From the NCBI RefSeq assembly GCF_037038585.1, contig NC_092560.1, positions 54,968,049 through 55,032,048 on the forward strand: a stretch of 64,000 nt of DNA, written 5' to 3'. Under the pieces are notes generated by a model, which was given only the letters and a program-made list of their open reading frames with translations, had not been told where the DNA came from and did not search any database. Below, piece by piece: positions 31,201 through 42,893 of the stretch. This DNA comes from Patagioenas fasciata. Lineage: Eukaryota; Chordata; Aves; Columbiformes; Columbidae. Each line of letters starts with the position of its first letter. Position 1 is the first letter of the stretch. The position numbers were made by a program, and so were the translations under genes.

Positions 31201-32253
31201 AACCATATTCTTGACATCCCTCTGTGTATTACTTCCTGAATTCTTGAGAGAATTAGTCAGTAATAGTATATGTGGAGTATGTAGTATACAAATGGTATGT
31301 GAGTAAATATGAATTAATTTATCCTTGACGTATCTACTCTTTCAACAGTTAGAAGCAATGGCAGAGTGAAAGAATGCAGTATTCAATAACATTGTGTTTT
31401 ATGGATGCTGTGACTTTCTAAATGAAAGATCACCATCTATAATTAAAAATGTATTTTATTATAGCTATTTATTAGTAATACTATCATTAACACTCCAGTC
31501 TCTAGAGGTTTATACGTAAATCCCTTATGTGTTTACTGCTGTTGATTTGTATAGTGCATTTCTACCGTGAATAAAATATTTCTGAAAAAATATTAAATTT
31601 AAATAAGCTCAGATACGCAGCACTGATACCATTTACAGTCAGCCACAGGTAGATTCCTATAAAGCAGTCTTTGCCATGCTGTAGCAGGACATCTACTATA
31701 ATATATTCTCTCTTCCAGAGGGAACTCTGGAGATTACAAGACAATAGCACATGTTACAGGAAAACTTTGAGAATGTTAAAGTTAGGTTGACTCTGAAGCT
31801 GATTGCAATCCCTGATCTTAACTGTCTTCAAAACACAGGAACATTTCAGCTGCTGACCACAAGTGAATTTGTTTTGTTTTTAACATTTAACTGGGAGAAT
31901 AGTAAGAAAATTGCTCAGGAAATGCACATGATGGCTCCAAGAATGGATTTAAGCATCAGGCTACAGCCTTTAATTTTATGTACATGGTTATCAGCCATTG
32001 TAATGTATTCTCAAGTTCTGGCTAAATTCTTCTCAATCTTCTCACACGGTTTAGTGCAATAATTTGAAAAGTTTTACCTTCCCCTTTGCAAAAGCAACAA
32101 GAAATAAAACAATGATATACTGGCTTTTCAAAGCTCAGAAGTAAAATCCCAGGTATCCTTTGCATTTGAGAACTGACTCCCTGCATGAGAAACTCTCTGA
32201 TTCAGTTACTTGCAGAGTGATCTCTTGTAGTCCAGTCAAGCTTTCTTCACAGT
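25283..32253. other. AT-rich noncoding sequence
   Basis: No gene was recognised. It contains ordinary A and T runs (for example near 29830 and 30380) and a possible old CR1 tail at 26.85-27.08 kb. Confidence 0.5.
26845..27082 (+). mobile_element. Possible very old CR1 3' fragment
   Basis: The stretch ending CAAGGTCCTTTTCAACTC then TATTCTTCTGTGAC resembles the CR1 3' tail (AGGTCCCTTCCAACCC, then ATTCTATGATTC). Upstream, TAATGTTAAGGATAGTGGTG and GGAGGGAAATC roughly follow the CR1 untranslated region. Divergence is high, so this is tentative. Confidence 0.35.
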
Positions 32254-32335
32254 ATCACAGTATCACAGTATGTTTGGGATTGGAAGGGACCTCAAAAGAT
32301 CATCTAGTCCAATCCCCCTGCTGGAGCAGGAATGC

Positions 32336-34222
32336 CTAGGAGAGGTCGCACAGGAATGTGTCCAGGCGGGCTTTGAATGTCTCCAGAGTAGGAGACTCCA
32401 CAACCTTCCTGGGCAACCTGTTCCAGTGCTCTGTCACCCTCACTGAGAAGAAGTTCTTTCTCAAATTTAAGTGGAACCTCTTGTGTTCCAGCTTGATCCC
32501 ATTACCCCTTGTCCTATCATTGTTTGCCACTGAGAAGAGCCTGGCTCCATCCTCGTGGCATTCACCCTTTATATGTTTATAAACATTAATAAGGTCACCC
32601 CTCAGTCTCCTCTTCTCCAAACTAAAGAGACCCAGCTCCCTCAGCCTTTCTTCATAAGGGAGATGCTCCACTCCCTTAATCATCTTTGTTGCCCTACGCT
32701 GGACCCTCTCCGGCAGTTCCCTGTCCTTCTTGAACTGAGGGGCCCAGAACTGGACACAATATTCCAGATGGGGTCTCACCAGGGCAGAGTAGAGGGGAAG
32801 GAGGACCTCTCTCGATCTACTGACAACCTCCCTTGTAATACACTCGTGGATGCCATTGGACTTCCTGGCCACAAGGGCACAGTGCTGGCTCATGGTCATC
32901 CTGTTGTCCACCAGGACCCCCAGGTCCCTTTCCCCTACACTGCTCTCTAATATGTAATTTCCCAACCTATACTGGTACCTGGGGTTGTTCCTGCCCAGAT
33001 GCAGGACTCTACACTTTCCCTTGTTAAATGTCATCATGTTATTCCCCGCCCAACTCTCCAGCCTGTCCAGGTCCCGCTGGATGGCAGCACAGCCTTCTGG
33101 CGTGTCAGCCACTCCTCCCAGCTTAGTGTCGACAGCAAACTTGCTGATAGTACACTCAATTCCCTCGTGCAAATCGTTAATGAATATATTGAATAATATT
33201 GGCCCCAGTACTGACCCCTGAGGCACTCCACTAGATACTGGCCTCCAACTGGACTCCGCACCATTGACTACCGCTCTCTGGCTTCTCTCCTTAAGCCAGT
33301 TTGCAACCCACCTCACTACTCCATTGTCTAGACCACACCTCCTCAATTTAGCTGTGAGGATGCTGTGAGGGACTGTGTCAAAGGCTTTACTGAAGTCAAG
33401 GCAGACCACATCCACCGCCCTGCCATCATCCATCCACCTTGTTACATTCTCATAAAAGGCTATGAGGTTGGTATCCTTGGTAAAGCCATGCTGACTGCCC
33501 CTAATAACCCTCTTATCCTTGATACGCCTTGAGATGACACCAAGGATAAGCTGTTCCGTTACTTTCCCAGGGGCAGAGGTAAGGCTGACCGGTCTATAAT
33601 TACCCGGGTCCTCCTTCTTGCCCTTTTTGAAGACTGGAGTGACATTTGCTTTCCTCCAGTCCTCGGGCACCTCTCCTGTTTCCCAAGACTTGGCAAAAAT
33701 GATAGAGAGCAGTCTAGCAATGAATTCAGCCTGCTCCCTCAGCAATGGGTGCATCCCATCTGGACCCATGGATTTATGGATGTCCAGACTATTTAATTGC
33801 TCCCTAACCCAGTCCTCATCGACTAAAGCAAACTCCTCCATTGACCTGGCTTCATCCGGGGTCTCAAGGGTACAGGGCTCCCCAGGACAGCCTCCTCCAG
33901 AGTAGACAGAGACAAAGAAGGCATGCAGTAATTCTGCCTTCTCTGTACCTTCTGCCACCAGGGCACCCACCCCATTCATCAGTGGGCATACATTGCCTCT
34001 GGTATTAGTTTTATCTGCTATGTATTTGAAAAAGTTCTTTTTGCTGTCCTTGACCCCTCTTGCCAGCTGTAATTCTAAGGAGGCCTTGGCTATCCTAGTT
34101 GCCTTCCTACATCCTCTAACAGCAGCCTTATATTCCTCCCAAGTGGCCAGTCCCTGCTTCCATGACCTGTAAACTCTCCTCTTCTGCTTGAGCATACCCA
34201 ACAGATCCCTATTCAACCACAC
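32336..34222 (-). pseudogene. CR1 ORF2, reverse transcriptase part (inactive)
   Basis: A 628-codon open frame covers the linker, reverse transcriptase and C-terminal domain of CR1 ORF2. Visible motifs are NYRPVSLTS (about residue 208), [12 protein letters not shown] (275-286, first catalytic Asp), [20 protein letters not shown] (332-351), the palm motif at 362-365 and then [20 protein letters not shown]. The palm motif reads FAVD instead of the family FADD: the first of the two metal-binding aspartates is Val (codon GTC at 33133-33131). Reverse transcriptases need both, so this copy should be catalytically dead. The N-terminal boundary is not a true start: the reading frame joins the endonuclease part through a frameshift. 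Confidence 0.92.
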
Positions 34223-35124
34223 AGGCCTCCTGGCTCCCTTCCTCGACTTCCTACGTGTGGGGATGCTCTGATCCTGAGCATGGAAGAAGCAATCTGTGAA
34301 TGTAATCCAGTTCTCTTGGGCCCTTTTTCTTCAAGCAGTCTTGCCCATGGGATTTCCCCCAGCAATTGCTTGAAAAGACCGAAATTAGCCCTGCTAAAGT
34401 CCAGGGTTGCAATTCTACTTGCTATTCTGTTCCTGCCACACAAGATGCTGAACTCCACGATTTCGTGGTCACTGCAACCCAGGCAGCCCTCAACTTTTAC
34501 TGCTTCAACCAGACCCTCCTTGTTAGTAAGGATGAGATCCAGCAGTGCACCTCTCCTGGTCGGCTCCTCCACCATCTGCATGAGGAAGTTATCATCAATG
34601 CACCGGAGGAACCTCCTGGACTGTGGCTGGCTGGCTGAATGGTCCTTCCAGCAAACATCAGGGAAGTTAAAATCACCCACAACAACCAGGGCCTGTGACT
34701 GTGAGGCCACTCTCAGCTGCACATAGAAGGCCTCATCAACTTCCTCAGCCTGATCTGGTGGCCTGTAATAGACACCTACAACAGTATCACCCCTGCCAGC
34801 CTGCCCCTTGATCCTGACCCATACACTCTCAACTCGCTCCTCATCCGCTCCTGGGCAGAATTTAGTATATTGTAGTTGCTCTCTCACATAGAGAGCAACT
34901 CCACCACCACGCCTGGCTGGCCTGTCTTTCCTGAAAAGGGCGTAGCCATCTATGACCACATTCCAGTCATGTGAACTGTCCCACCATGTCTCTGTAACTG
35001 CCACCAGATCATAATCTCCCGACCGAACATAGGATTCTAACTCCTCCTGCATATTCCCCATGCTGCGCGCATTGGTGTCCAGGCATTTCAGGGAGCGAGC
35101 AGAGCACACCTTCGGAAGGAACAA
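34213..35124 (-). pseudogene. CR1 ORF2, endonuclease part (frameshifted from the RT part)
   Basis: A 303-codon frame encodes an APE-type endonuclease. Visible motifs are CLDTNARSMGN (Asn), AVTETWWDSS (catalytic Glu), VWVRIKG, VGVYYRPP, VVVGDFNFPDVCW (Asp/Asn), LLDLILTN and GCSDHEIVEF (the SDH motif). The endonuclease catalytic residues look intact. Near 34325 an indel around the GAAAAAGGG run shifts the frame. The last 30 or so residues of this frame are therefore out of register, and the CR1 protein continues in the frame of the neighbouring RT part. The first residues correspond to the start of the conserved endonuclease domain, so the 5' truncation lies just ahead of it. Confidence 0.92.
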
Positions 35125-35298
35125 GGGTGGCTAGAACTGTATTTTTCACTCTTGAAGGAATCTCTCTGGTTTAAAATCTTACAGCAAGTCTTAATCACTT
35201 CTGCTGTCCACTATCATCTGCAAATTGTTTATATGGGATACAGTGAGAAGAAATGCTAGACTGGGATCCTCCCTGCTTAGATAAACTCCAGAGAGGTA

Positions 35299-35376
35299 TT
35301 TTGTAGCTTTGTTGGTATCACTATGATCCACTATGCTCATGAGCATGATCATAGTGATACCAACAAAGCTACAAAA
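35299..35376. repeat. Perfect 30-bp inverted repeat with palindromic loop
   Basis: The left arm 35299-35328 starts TTTTGTAGCTTTGTTGGTAT. The right arm 35347-35376 is its exact reverse complement over 30 bases. The 18-bp spacer contains ATGCTCATGAGCAT, itself a perfect 14-bp palindrome (333-346 of this kilobase). Both arms are outside the CR1, 160 bp beyond its truncated 5' end. A transcript would form a 30-bp uninterrupted stem. It could be a hairpin precursor, a fold-back created during repair or replication, or the remains of a tiny inverted-repeat element. Confidence 0.95.
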
Positions 35377-38300
35377 AAAAGACTGGAAGATAGGTGGCTT
35401 TAGAAGTTAGTGCTCATTAAGGCCAAAACAAATGATGTTTTATATGTCTATTTGGACTTATGGGACTGAAAGGATAATACACCTTTTTCATGTTTTTATT
35501 TTTATACTGAAAATTATAACATAAATCTGGTTTTTGAAACAGATTTCTAGAATTAAGGAAATTTTGTTGCAAATAAGTATACTGGGAATTTTACTATTCA
35601 GCATCTTTTAGAAGTAGTTCTTTGTCCAGCTGATACAGAACTAGGTGGCTGTATAAATAATGTGGGAGGAGCAGAAAGCAGTCTAGGAAGTCCTATAGCC
35701 AAGACAATATTAGAAGCTGCTTGTGCTGATGCAGCACTAGCTACTTTAGGTCATCATTTAAAACATTTTTGGTAACCCAAAATGTTTTGAATAAGTTAAT
35801 ATTTAACCTTGGAAATGTGTCTTATTAAATTTGTAGTAGCACATCCAAAATATCTGAGTAAGAACAAATACAGAAGTCAGGGATTTGTAATGCAGAAGAA
35901 AGCATTCAAAGATAGTTATATTAGAGGAAAAGAAACCTCAGAAGAAATTAGAAACTTAAACTTAGCAAAAAAAGAGTCAAAGTAAATCTTAATGCTTCAA
36001 ACATCAATGCACATACTGAAAATATTAGCGTGTTAACAAGTGAACTAATCACATAAGCTAAGTGCTTCAGGTTATGATAGAAGTACAGTAACATGCATAC
36101 TGGTACATATATGAACACCTAGTCTTATGAGAAATAATTCAAAAATTGATATATATAGGCTAGATTTATTGGCAATTCACATTACTTAAAGGATCTACTT
36201 TTATGTACACTCTCTGTCTCTGTGGGGTGAGTTATTTTGTCTTTTAAAGTCTATGGTATCCAAGGCAGGAAACAAGCATATTTTGTTTGTAGTGCAAATA
36301 TGGTAAGAGTGAAGAATGATGCTTAGTTAAAGTACAGCAGTGCTGTAATGAGACAAAATAGTTGGGGTGAAATCCGGGTTGTAGGCTTAAAAGCAACATA
36401 TTTCTGCAATTATTTCCACTCCCCAATCAAATAAGCAATTTGAGAACACATTTCTCTTCCCACACATAAACCCTTGATCTTACTAAATCTGCAGAGCAAT
36501 TGGTTTTGCCAAAGATGCTTTGAACAAAATGCTACTGAACTATTTAAAAATGAAAGCTCCTACAAGTCTTCACATACAATCAATTTTGGTGGTGTTGCTA
36601 TCTTCATTTTCCTGTTCTTCCTAGATAATAATTACACTAATTGTACTTTTTTTTCCCCCCATCATCTTCAATACATCTTCTATAGTTTAACTGGTGCCCA
36701 GATGGTTTTATCGTTATTTTATGACAGAAGGGATTATGACTTAGATTTAGCTTCTTCATCTACCCATGTAAACAGTATTTCAAAAAACCAAACAACACAC
36801 CTCTAACTATAGAAGTAATTAAATCAACATGTTAGATTAATTTTCTAAGACTGTTTACTGCACCTAAAGTTAGGTATGTATATACATCCTTGCAGTATCG
36901 TTGCCTGTATCACTGTTACTTGAACAACCTTTTAACACACATTCTTTCTCATTTAGCATAATGTGAAACCACAGCTAAGCACAAGTTCTTCAATAAGAAA
37001 ACATATTATTTGGCCAAATGTTTATGGAAGAAAAATCCTGTAGGAAATTTCATTATTTTCTGTTATGATTTTGTATGTACCCTTGGTTTAAACTGAGTAT
37101 ACCCTGCACAGGATTTTACTATGGATGATCTTTTTGCTGTCCTCCCTGTTGCAGATCCACTGCTAGTAGTCAGAATTCCAAGGAGACAAGAGTTGGAAAC
37201 TTTTTTAAAAGGAGTTTTACAGACACTCATGTCTGCAGAGTGATCATCCAGTCTGTACTACCTGTGTATGAAAGTACTAATTGTCTTAGACACTTAAAAA
37301 GTTTCACAGAGTTTCGCTTAATGCTGATAACGGTATCACAAACCTTGTGTCATACTTGTGCAAGGTGTGATGATTACTTCTCTGCAAGAAACATTTTTTA
37401 GTATTATTATTATATTATGCAAACATAAAAACTGGAATAAAAACTTAGATACCTTTCACTTAGTAGTGTCTTAACATAGAAGGATGATCAGTTCTGGACT
37501 GCTGACAAAAAAGTAACAGGTGCTGCCTCAAATACCTTTATAATTGTGGGATTTTTGGTGGAAGTATGATCTTATTAATCTTGTTATTTTAAGAGCAACA
37601 TCTTTTTTGCCCTGAGTCTGGCTCTTACTGCATAGTTCCGAATGGTTCATTAATTTGATTTATTTCTTGTTCCTATCCAGTATTTTTCTTCTTAACTTCC
37701 AGATTTCCTCAGGTAGCAGGAATAGAATTTGGACTTTGTCCAAATGCAAAACAAGGGCACTGAACTGTAGGACAGTCAGTAAAAAATCAGGGACTGTATC
37801 AGAAGGAAAACAAGGTCTACCAGCTTGTCATTAAGAAATACTTGTCTAATGTAAATTGAGATATTTTTTTTTTCTGAGAACTATTCATGCTTGTGAAGCT
37901 TTATTTTCATAAAGGACAATCTGATTGATTGTTGAATTATGAGAGTATACGGGATTCTAATTTGATTCTTTTCCCTTTTTTTCTCTATCACTTTTCAAAT
38001 TTGTTCATTTCCTGATATTCCTGTGTCTTTAATAAATATTCCTGCCATCCTGCAGAAGATTAGAAAACACAGATATCAAGCCTGCTTTTTAAACTTTCTT
38101 ACTCATCTTCTAGTAAAGCTCACACATGCAATTACTATTTTTGCATATTCAAATTAAGTATAGCTATTTGTAGCCACAATCTCTCAGTCTTACTTGCATG
38201 CAAAATGTACATGTTCAATCTGGAAGTTATTTAAGAATGTAGCTCCAAGCAATTTCAGCTCACTTTTCCAATGAATAAAAAAATCATACTAAACCAAAAA

Positions 38301-40152
38301 AGGATTTATCCTTTTGCAACATTACAATTCAAAGTAATTTTGAAATAGGTATTTAAATGTGTACCTTTAGAATACTGTCATGAGAATGTGACTATTTATT
38401 TCTCTCAAAGACTTGTTCATTTATGGTCACCTTTTAATTGTCTAGTTTACTGGGAATATGAATAATGCAAAAAAAAAAAAAAAGCTATATAATACACAAA
38501 ATACAAAACATTAGGACATCAGTCTATGGGAACTATTAGAGTGCAGCAGAGAAAATGGAGGAAAGATCTGTGGCAGCTTCTGAGTAGCCAACCCTGTAAG
38601 TCCACAGAGCTGCTGTTTTATGAATATGGCAATACTTGCTCAGATATAAGGTGCTTCACAGATCATTCACAGTTGACTGTTTTGGCAGGAATCACTCCTG
38701 CAGGCATGTAGAGATGGGTTTCTAAAGGGTCATGAAAATGGATGAGGCATGAAAGACTCTTAAGGAGGTTAAACCCTGTTTTGAAATTCTAGTCCCTTTG
38801 TAGGGAAGTGGATGTAACAGAGACTTTGGATTTAGCATATAAGACTTTTGAGGGACAAAAGCCTTTCCTATAAAATCCTGTCTTTACCATCACAAACAGC
38901 CTCTGACAAAATTATTTTTGCAAGATATGGGTCTCCATCTATCTACTTTTCTTTCTTAGCCTCTCAAAAACATTCCATAAGCATCCATAAAAGTCTGGAG
39001 AGCTTGAAGATTGTATCACTCCATTTCCTCCAAGCACCAGTGGCAGGTGTTTTGTTGTACTGCTTTCCATGGTTACAAAAGTTGCAATTAATTTAAAGTA
39101 ACTGCAATACCAAAAAGAAGTCTTTAAAGGCAGCTAAGACTGTATTGCTATTGGAAGCAGTTCTCCTTTAAATCACAGACACATAAAATGCTCAAGAAGT
39201 GAGGTATTATTCTTTGTCATCTACATTTTGCACTTACATGAACAGTTTATGTCATGTTCTAATACTGGCTATCTTGCATCTTGTTCAATTTTTCCTACAC
39301 CTGAAAGACTGTGAATAAAATGCTGTATTTTATTTGTATCCTATGTCTCATTTTGCAAAGTTGCAATTATGACTCTTATTTAGAATATTTATTTCTTCAT
39401 GGACAGGAAATGCAGAATATGGTGTATGGATTTTAAACTGGCTGTACAGAGGGACAGAGAAGTCATTTAGTAGTAGATGCAATGCCAAATATGTTTTAAT
39501 TTCTTCTGGAATAGGATAGGGAAGTCTACCTGACATTCTGGGATAAGCAGCTGGTACATACATACTTTTGATCCTAAAAATGGTGTGAAAAGCGAATACA
39601 GTTGAAAACATTTTCAGAGATCTAAATTACATAAGCCAGACAAAGGGTTCCATGCTGCTATGAATGGTGCTGAAAAGCACAAAGAAGTCTGTCTCAAAGT
39701 ATTTGCATTAGCTAAAACTTTGTATTTGTAATTTTGCCAAAGTAATTTATAACCCAATGTCTGATGGTTTCATAAATTCTATTGGGAGTAGATGGCTTTG
39801 TTTTGAGGAAGTATGGAGGAATTTAGGTCAAAGCTACAGAATGAAACCTAGAAACACTGTTAGAATTTTACAATGAGGAGGTCAAGATAATATAATGATG
39901 ATCTAATTTCAGATGCAAGTAGATGTCTCAAAGTTAAGCGGGAAAGAGGAGTCTCTCATTTTCCTTCTAAATCTTTTCTTTCACTGTCTTCCCTCAGGTT
40001 CACTGGCTATGCCTCTATCTCTGCACAGCTGTGTGAATTGCTTTATTATCATTTTATTTCATTCTCTTTCTTTGAAAAGCTGATGAAAAAATTTAACTGT
40101 TGTTTTGTTTTTTTTTTTTTTCTCTTGGACCTACTTCTAGCACAAGCATCTT

Positions 40153-40698
40153 TTGACAGATAATAAAAGTGGTCTAATTGAGGTCTTCCTTACCTTTCCT
40201 TATGCTGGAGCAGGCATGTTGGGTGCAGAGAAGAGCCATCCTGCTTACAGCTTGTCCAAAGCTAATGCAGCCCTCACATTTCTTCGAATGGCTCATGAGA
40301 ACAGTGGACTCGGCTCTGTAATGGGATTCCTCACACACATGCACAGGTCAAGCCAGGTTATTCTCCCTCTTTCAATCCCATACAGTCTCCTTCATTATCA
40401 GCACATCATATGTAAGCTCTTTTTTCTCACACAGAAAATTAAAAATAAATCACTCTTTTTCATGATTCTCACCTTCTCCTCTCATTGTCATACCATTCAG
40501 ACTCACCGATTATTTTCTTCTGCTAGAATAACTGATGATAATATTCAGTTTGTACAATATGTGTACTGTTCTTACTCTGTGGATCACCACGAATTTTTAA
40601 TCTTTGAGAAGATCCTGGGCACTACATGCTTATTTGCACCCTGTGCCTTACTTGGCACATACGTAGATCTCCAGGGCACTCATTGCACAGTGTGTTAG
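40153..40698 (+). other. Unrecognised 181-codon open frame
   Basis: A plus-strand frame of 181 codons begins with ATG. The translation has no recognised domain. The middle and end have hydrophobic and Cys-rich stretches typical of translated noncoding DNA. No promoter, splice or polyadenylation context was seen. It is most likely chance. Confidence 0.1.
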
Positions 40699-41565
40699 TG
40701 GTATTTCTGAAGGAACAGATAGGAGATGTCGAGCTACTGTTAAGATCTTTCAACCTGAGGGCCAAAGTCTTAAAACAGCACTGTGTATAACTGGTATGTA
40801 AGAAATCTCTAACAAAACCCAGTACTGTTTAAGTTAAAGCCTAACTTTCAGCTTCAACTCATCTGCACGAGATTGAAGGTAGAGATCTGGTAATGAACAG
40901 ACCATCTTACAAAAACTCGAACAGTAATTTCACAGTCATGGTATTTGTCATTCATGTCTGGATTATTTAACAAAATTACAATTTATAACTAGAAGCCAGG
41001 GTTTCAAGTGTTATTAAACACACCAGAGTTACTGTACAATTAGGTTAAACATTCAGCTGTTTAAATGATCAGTCATTAATATAATAATTTTTATTCTCTT
41101 TTTTATAAAAATATATCTGTATTACTTTACTAAACCTTTCTTTTTTTTTTTTTTTTTGATTTGCCAGAAACCTTTGAAGAAAGCACAGTAAAAAAAAAAA
41201 AATCAGTAAATACAGTGCCTGGTATAAAAGCACATTTCCTAGAAAATGTACGCACTTGAGAACTTGGAAAGGCAAAAGAGGATGTTTTCCATATGTTCCC
41301 CATGCCCCTCAGCAAGGACTGCAGGAATGTGGACTCTGACTGAATGGCATGAAATCTCGTACAGTACCTAAAACCCGCATCTCCTATGAACTGGTAATGT
41401 CAAACACCAATTTCTTAATGAACGTAGAGCATAATTGTGTTAAGTGCTATTTTGTTTTTCTTTCCATTAAAGTTGAAAATTCTTTGTGTTATAAATTGTA
41501 GAAAAAAATTACTGTGATGAGTGATATGCACATATGCTATCTATATAGCGCTATTCTAAGGGGAG

Positions 41566-42334
41566 CTGGGTATCAAGTGCAACTGTAGAGTCTTGCATCT
41601 GGGCAAGAACAACCCCAGGTACCAGCATAAGTTGGGGAACAACCTGTTAGAGACCAGGGTAGGGGAAAGGGGCTTGGGGATCCTGGTGCACAGCAGGATG
41701 ACTATGAGCCAGCACTATGCCTAGGCCACCATCCTGGGGTGTGTTAGAAGAGGGGTGGTTAGTAGGTTGAGAAAGATTCTCCTCCCTCTCTACTCTGCTC
41801 TGGTGAGACTGCATCTGGAATATCGTGTCCGGTTCGGGCCCCTCAGTTCAAGAAGGACAGGAAACTGCTGGAGAGAGTCCAGCGCACAGCCATGAAGATG
41901 ATGGAGCAGAGCATCTCCCTTATGAGGAAAGGCTGATGGAGCTGGGTTTCTTTAGCTTGGAGAAGAGGAGACTGAGCGGTGACCTCATTAATGTTTATAA
42001 ATATGTAACAGGTGGGTGACACGAGGATGGAGCCAGGCTCTTCTCGATGATAGACAATGATAAGACAAGGGGCAATGGGTACAAACTGGAACACAGGAGG
42101 TTCCACTTAAATATGAGAAGAAACTCCTTCATGGTGAGGGTGACAGAACACTGGAACAGGCTGCCCAAGGAGATTGGGGCTTCTTCTCTGGAGACATTCA
42201 AAGCCCACCTGCACACATTCCTGTGTAACCTCATCTAGGTGTTCCTGCTCTGGCAGGGGGATTGGACTAGATGATCTTTTGAGGTCCCTTCCAATCTCTA
42301 ACATTCTGTGCTTCTGTGATTCTGTGCTTTTGTG
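41566..42334 (+). mobile_element. CR1 LINE 3' fragment (plus orientation), left flank of the GC-rich island
   Basis: Homology starts inside the C-terminal part of the CR1 ORF (AACAACCCCAGGTACCAGCA near 41610) and continues through the remnants [16 protein letters not shown] and [20 protein letters not shown]. It then passes the untranslated region to the tail GACTAGATGATCTTTTGAGG and ATTCTGTG repeats. It is 5' truncated, has several frameshifts and is inactive. It ends about 340 bp before the polyadenylation region of the TMCO5-like gene. Confidence 0.93.
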
Positions 42335-42674
42335 CACAGCATTACCCCTTCAACGAAATAAACGTAAGTAAATGCTCAATATTTCCATGACCACGGCCTG
42401 AATTTCTTGCAGTGCCATATGTCTGATGGTTGAATTAAGGCAAATCTGTTAACCTCTCTTGTGTCTCTGTTTCCTTAGCTGTGCTAACAGCTGAGCAGGT
42501 GAGGCAGGCAGGCAGAGACCTGGCTTGCAGCAGGCAGGGTGGCCGCGCTCAGTGCCCAGCAGATGAGACTGGGCCTGGCCGCGGGGGGCTGCAGGAACCG
42601 GCACGCAGGGCAAGACCCTCTCCATGCACCCCAACAAACCTGCCCGAGCACATGGAGGTGTAGATCAAAAAGGC

Positions 42675-42680
42675 TTTATT
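42675..42680 (-). terminator. Polyadenylation signal AATAAA of the TMCO5-like gene
   Basis: On the minus strand AATAAA begins only 11 bases after the TGA stop (42694-42692). A T/G-rich element (GGTTTGTTGGGGTG) follows about 50-70 bases downstream. The 3' untranslated region would be only some 30-40 bases long. This arrangement supports a real transcription unit. Confidence 0.75.
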
Positions 42681-42691
42681 GGGGGGAGCGG

Positions 42692-42893
42692 TCAAAAGGG
42701 CAGCGGCCCCTCGCTGATCACAGTGAGGATCCTTCCCACTGCATACGCCATGTTGTAGTAGGTCTCCTCACGCAGCACACGCAACAGGAGGTGGTAGAGG
42801 AACTCGGCGTCACAACAGGAGGCGTAGAGCACTGCAGCCGCCAGAAAGAAGAGGACAACCAGCTCCGGGATGACGAACAGCACGCAGAGCATC
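42692..42893 (-). CDS. TMCO5-like gene, last coding exon with the transmembrane helix
   Basis: The acceptor CTGCCCCACAG precedes the exon, whose first base completes a Gln codon from the previous exon (43244-43290, ending WLCA-type sequence YWLQ). It encodes MLCVLFVIPELVVLFFLAAA as the membrane segment, then a Cys pair (SCCDAEF) and the tail LLLRVLREETYYNMAYAV to EGPLPF and TGA. The position of the helix, after a coiled coil and about 40 residues before the end, is the TMCO5 layout. Confidence 0.75.

Larger units (their letters stand above)
32254..35137 (-). mobile_element. Nearly ORF2-complete CR1 LINE, 5' truncated
   Basis: A 2.9-kb CR1 retrotransposon lies on the minus strand. Its 3' end (low coordinate) has the diagnostic short 8-bp tail, seen on the plus strand as CACAGTAT repeats at 32256-32280, then the conserved GGGATTGGAAGGGACCTC and CATCTAGTCCAATCCCCCTG. 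The body holds an endonuclease part and a reverse transcriptase part of ORF2. ORF1 and the 5' end are missing, because homology stops at about 35137, just before the ORF2 endonuclease. One frameshift and a changed catalytic residue (see the CDS entries) indicate a dead copy, although so few stops imply fairly recent insertion. It is the best single indicator that the host is a bird (or other sauropsid). Confidence 0.97.
35138..41565. other. AT-rich noncoding sequence
   Basis: Apart from the inverted repeat at 35299-35376 and an unrecognised open frame at 40153-40698, I see no gene or named element here. Confidence 0.5.

Noticed and set aside
32358..34726. Plus-strand frames within the CR1 element
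   Set aside because: They are antisense shadows of CR1 ORF2.
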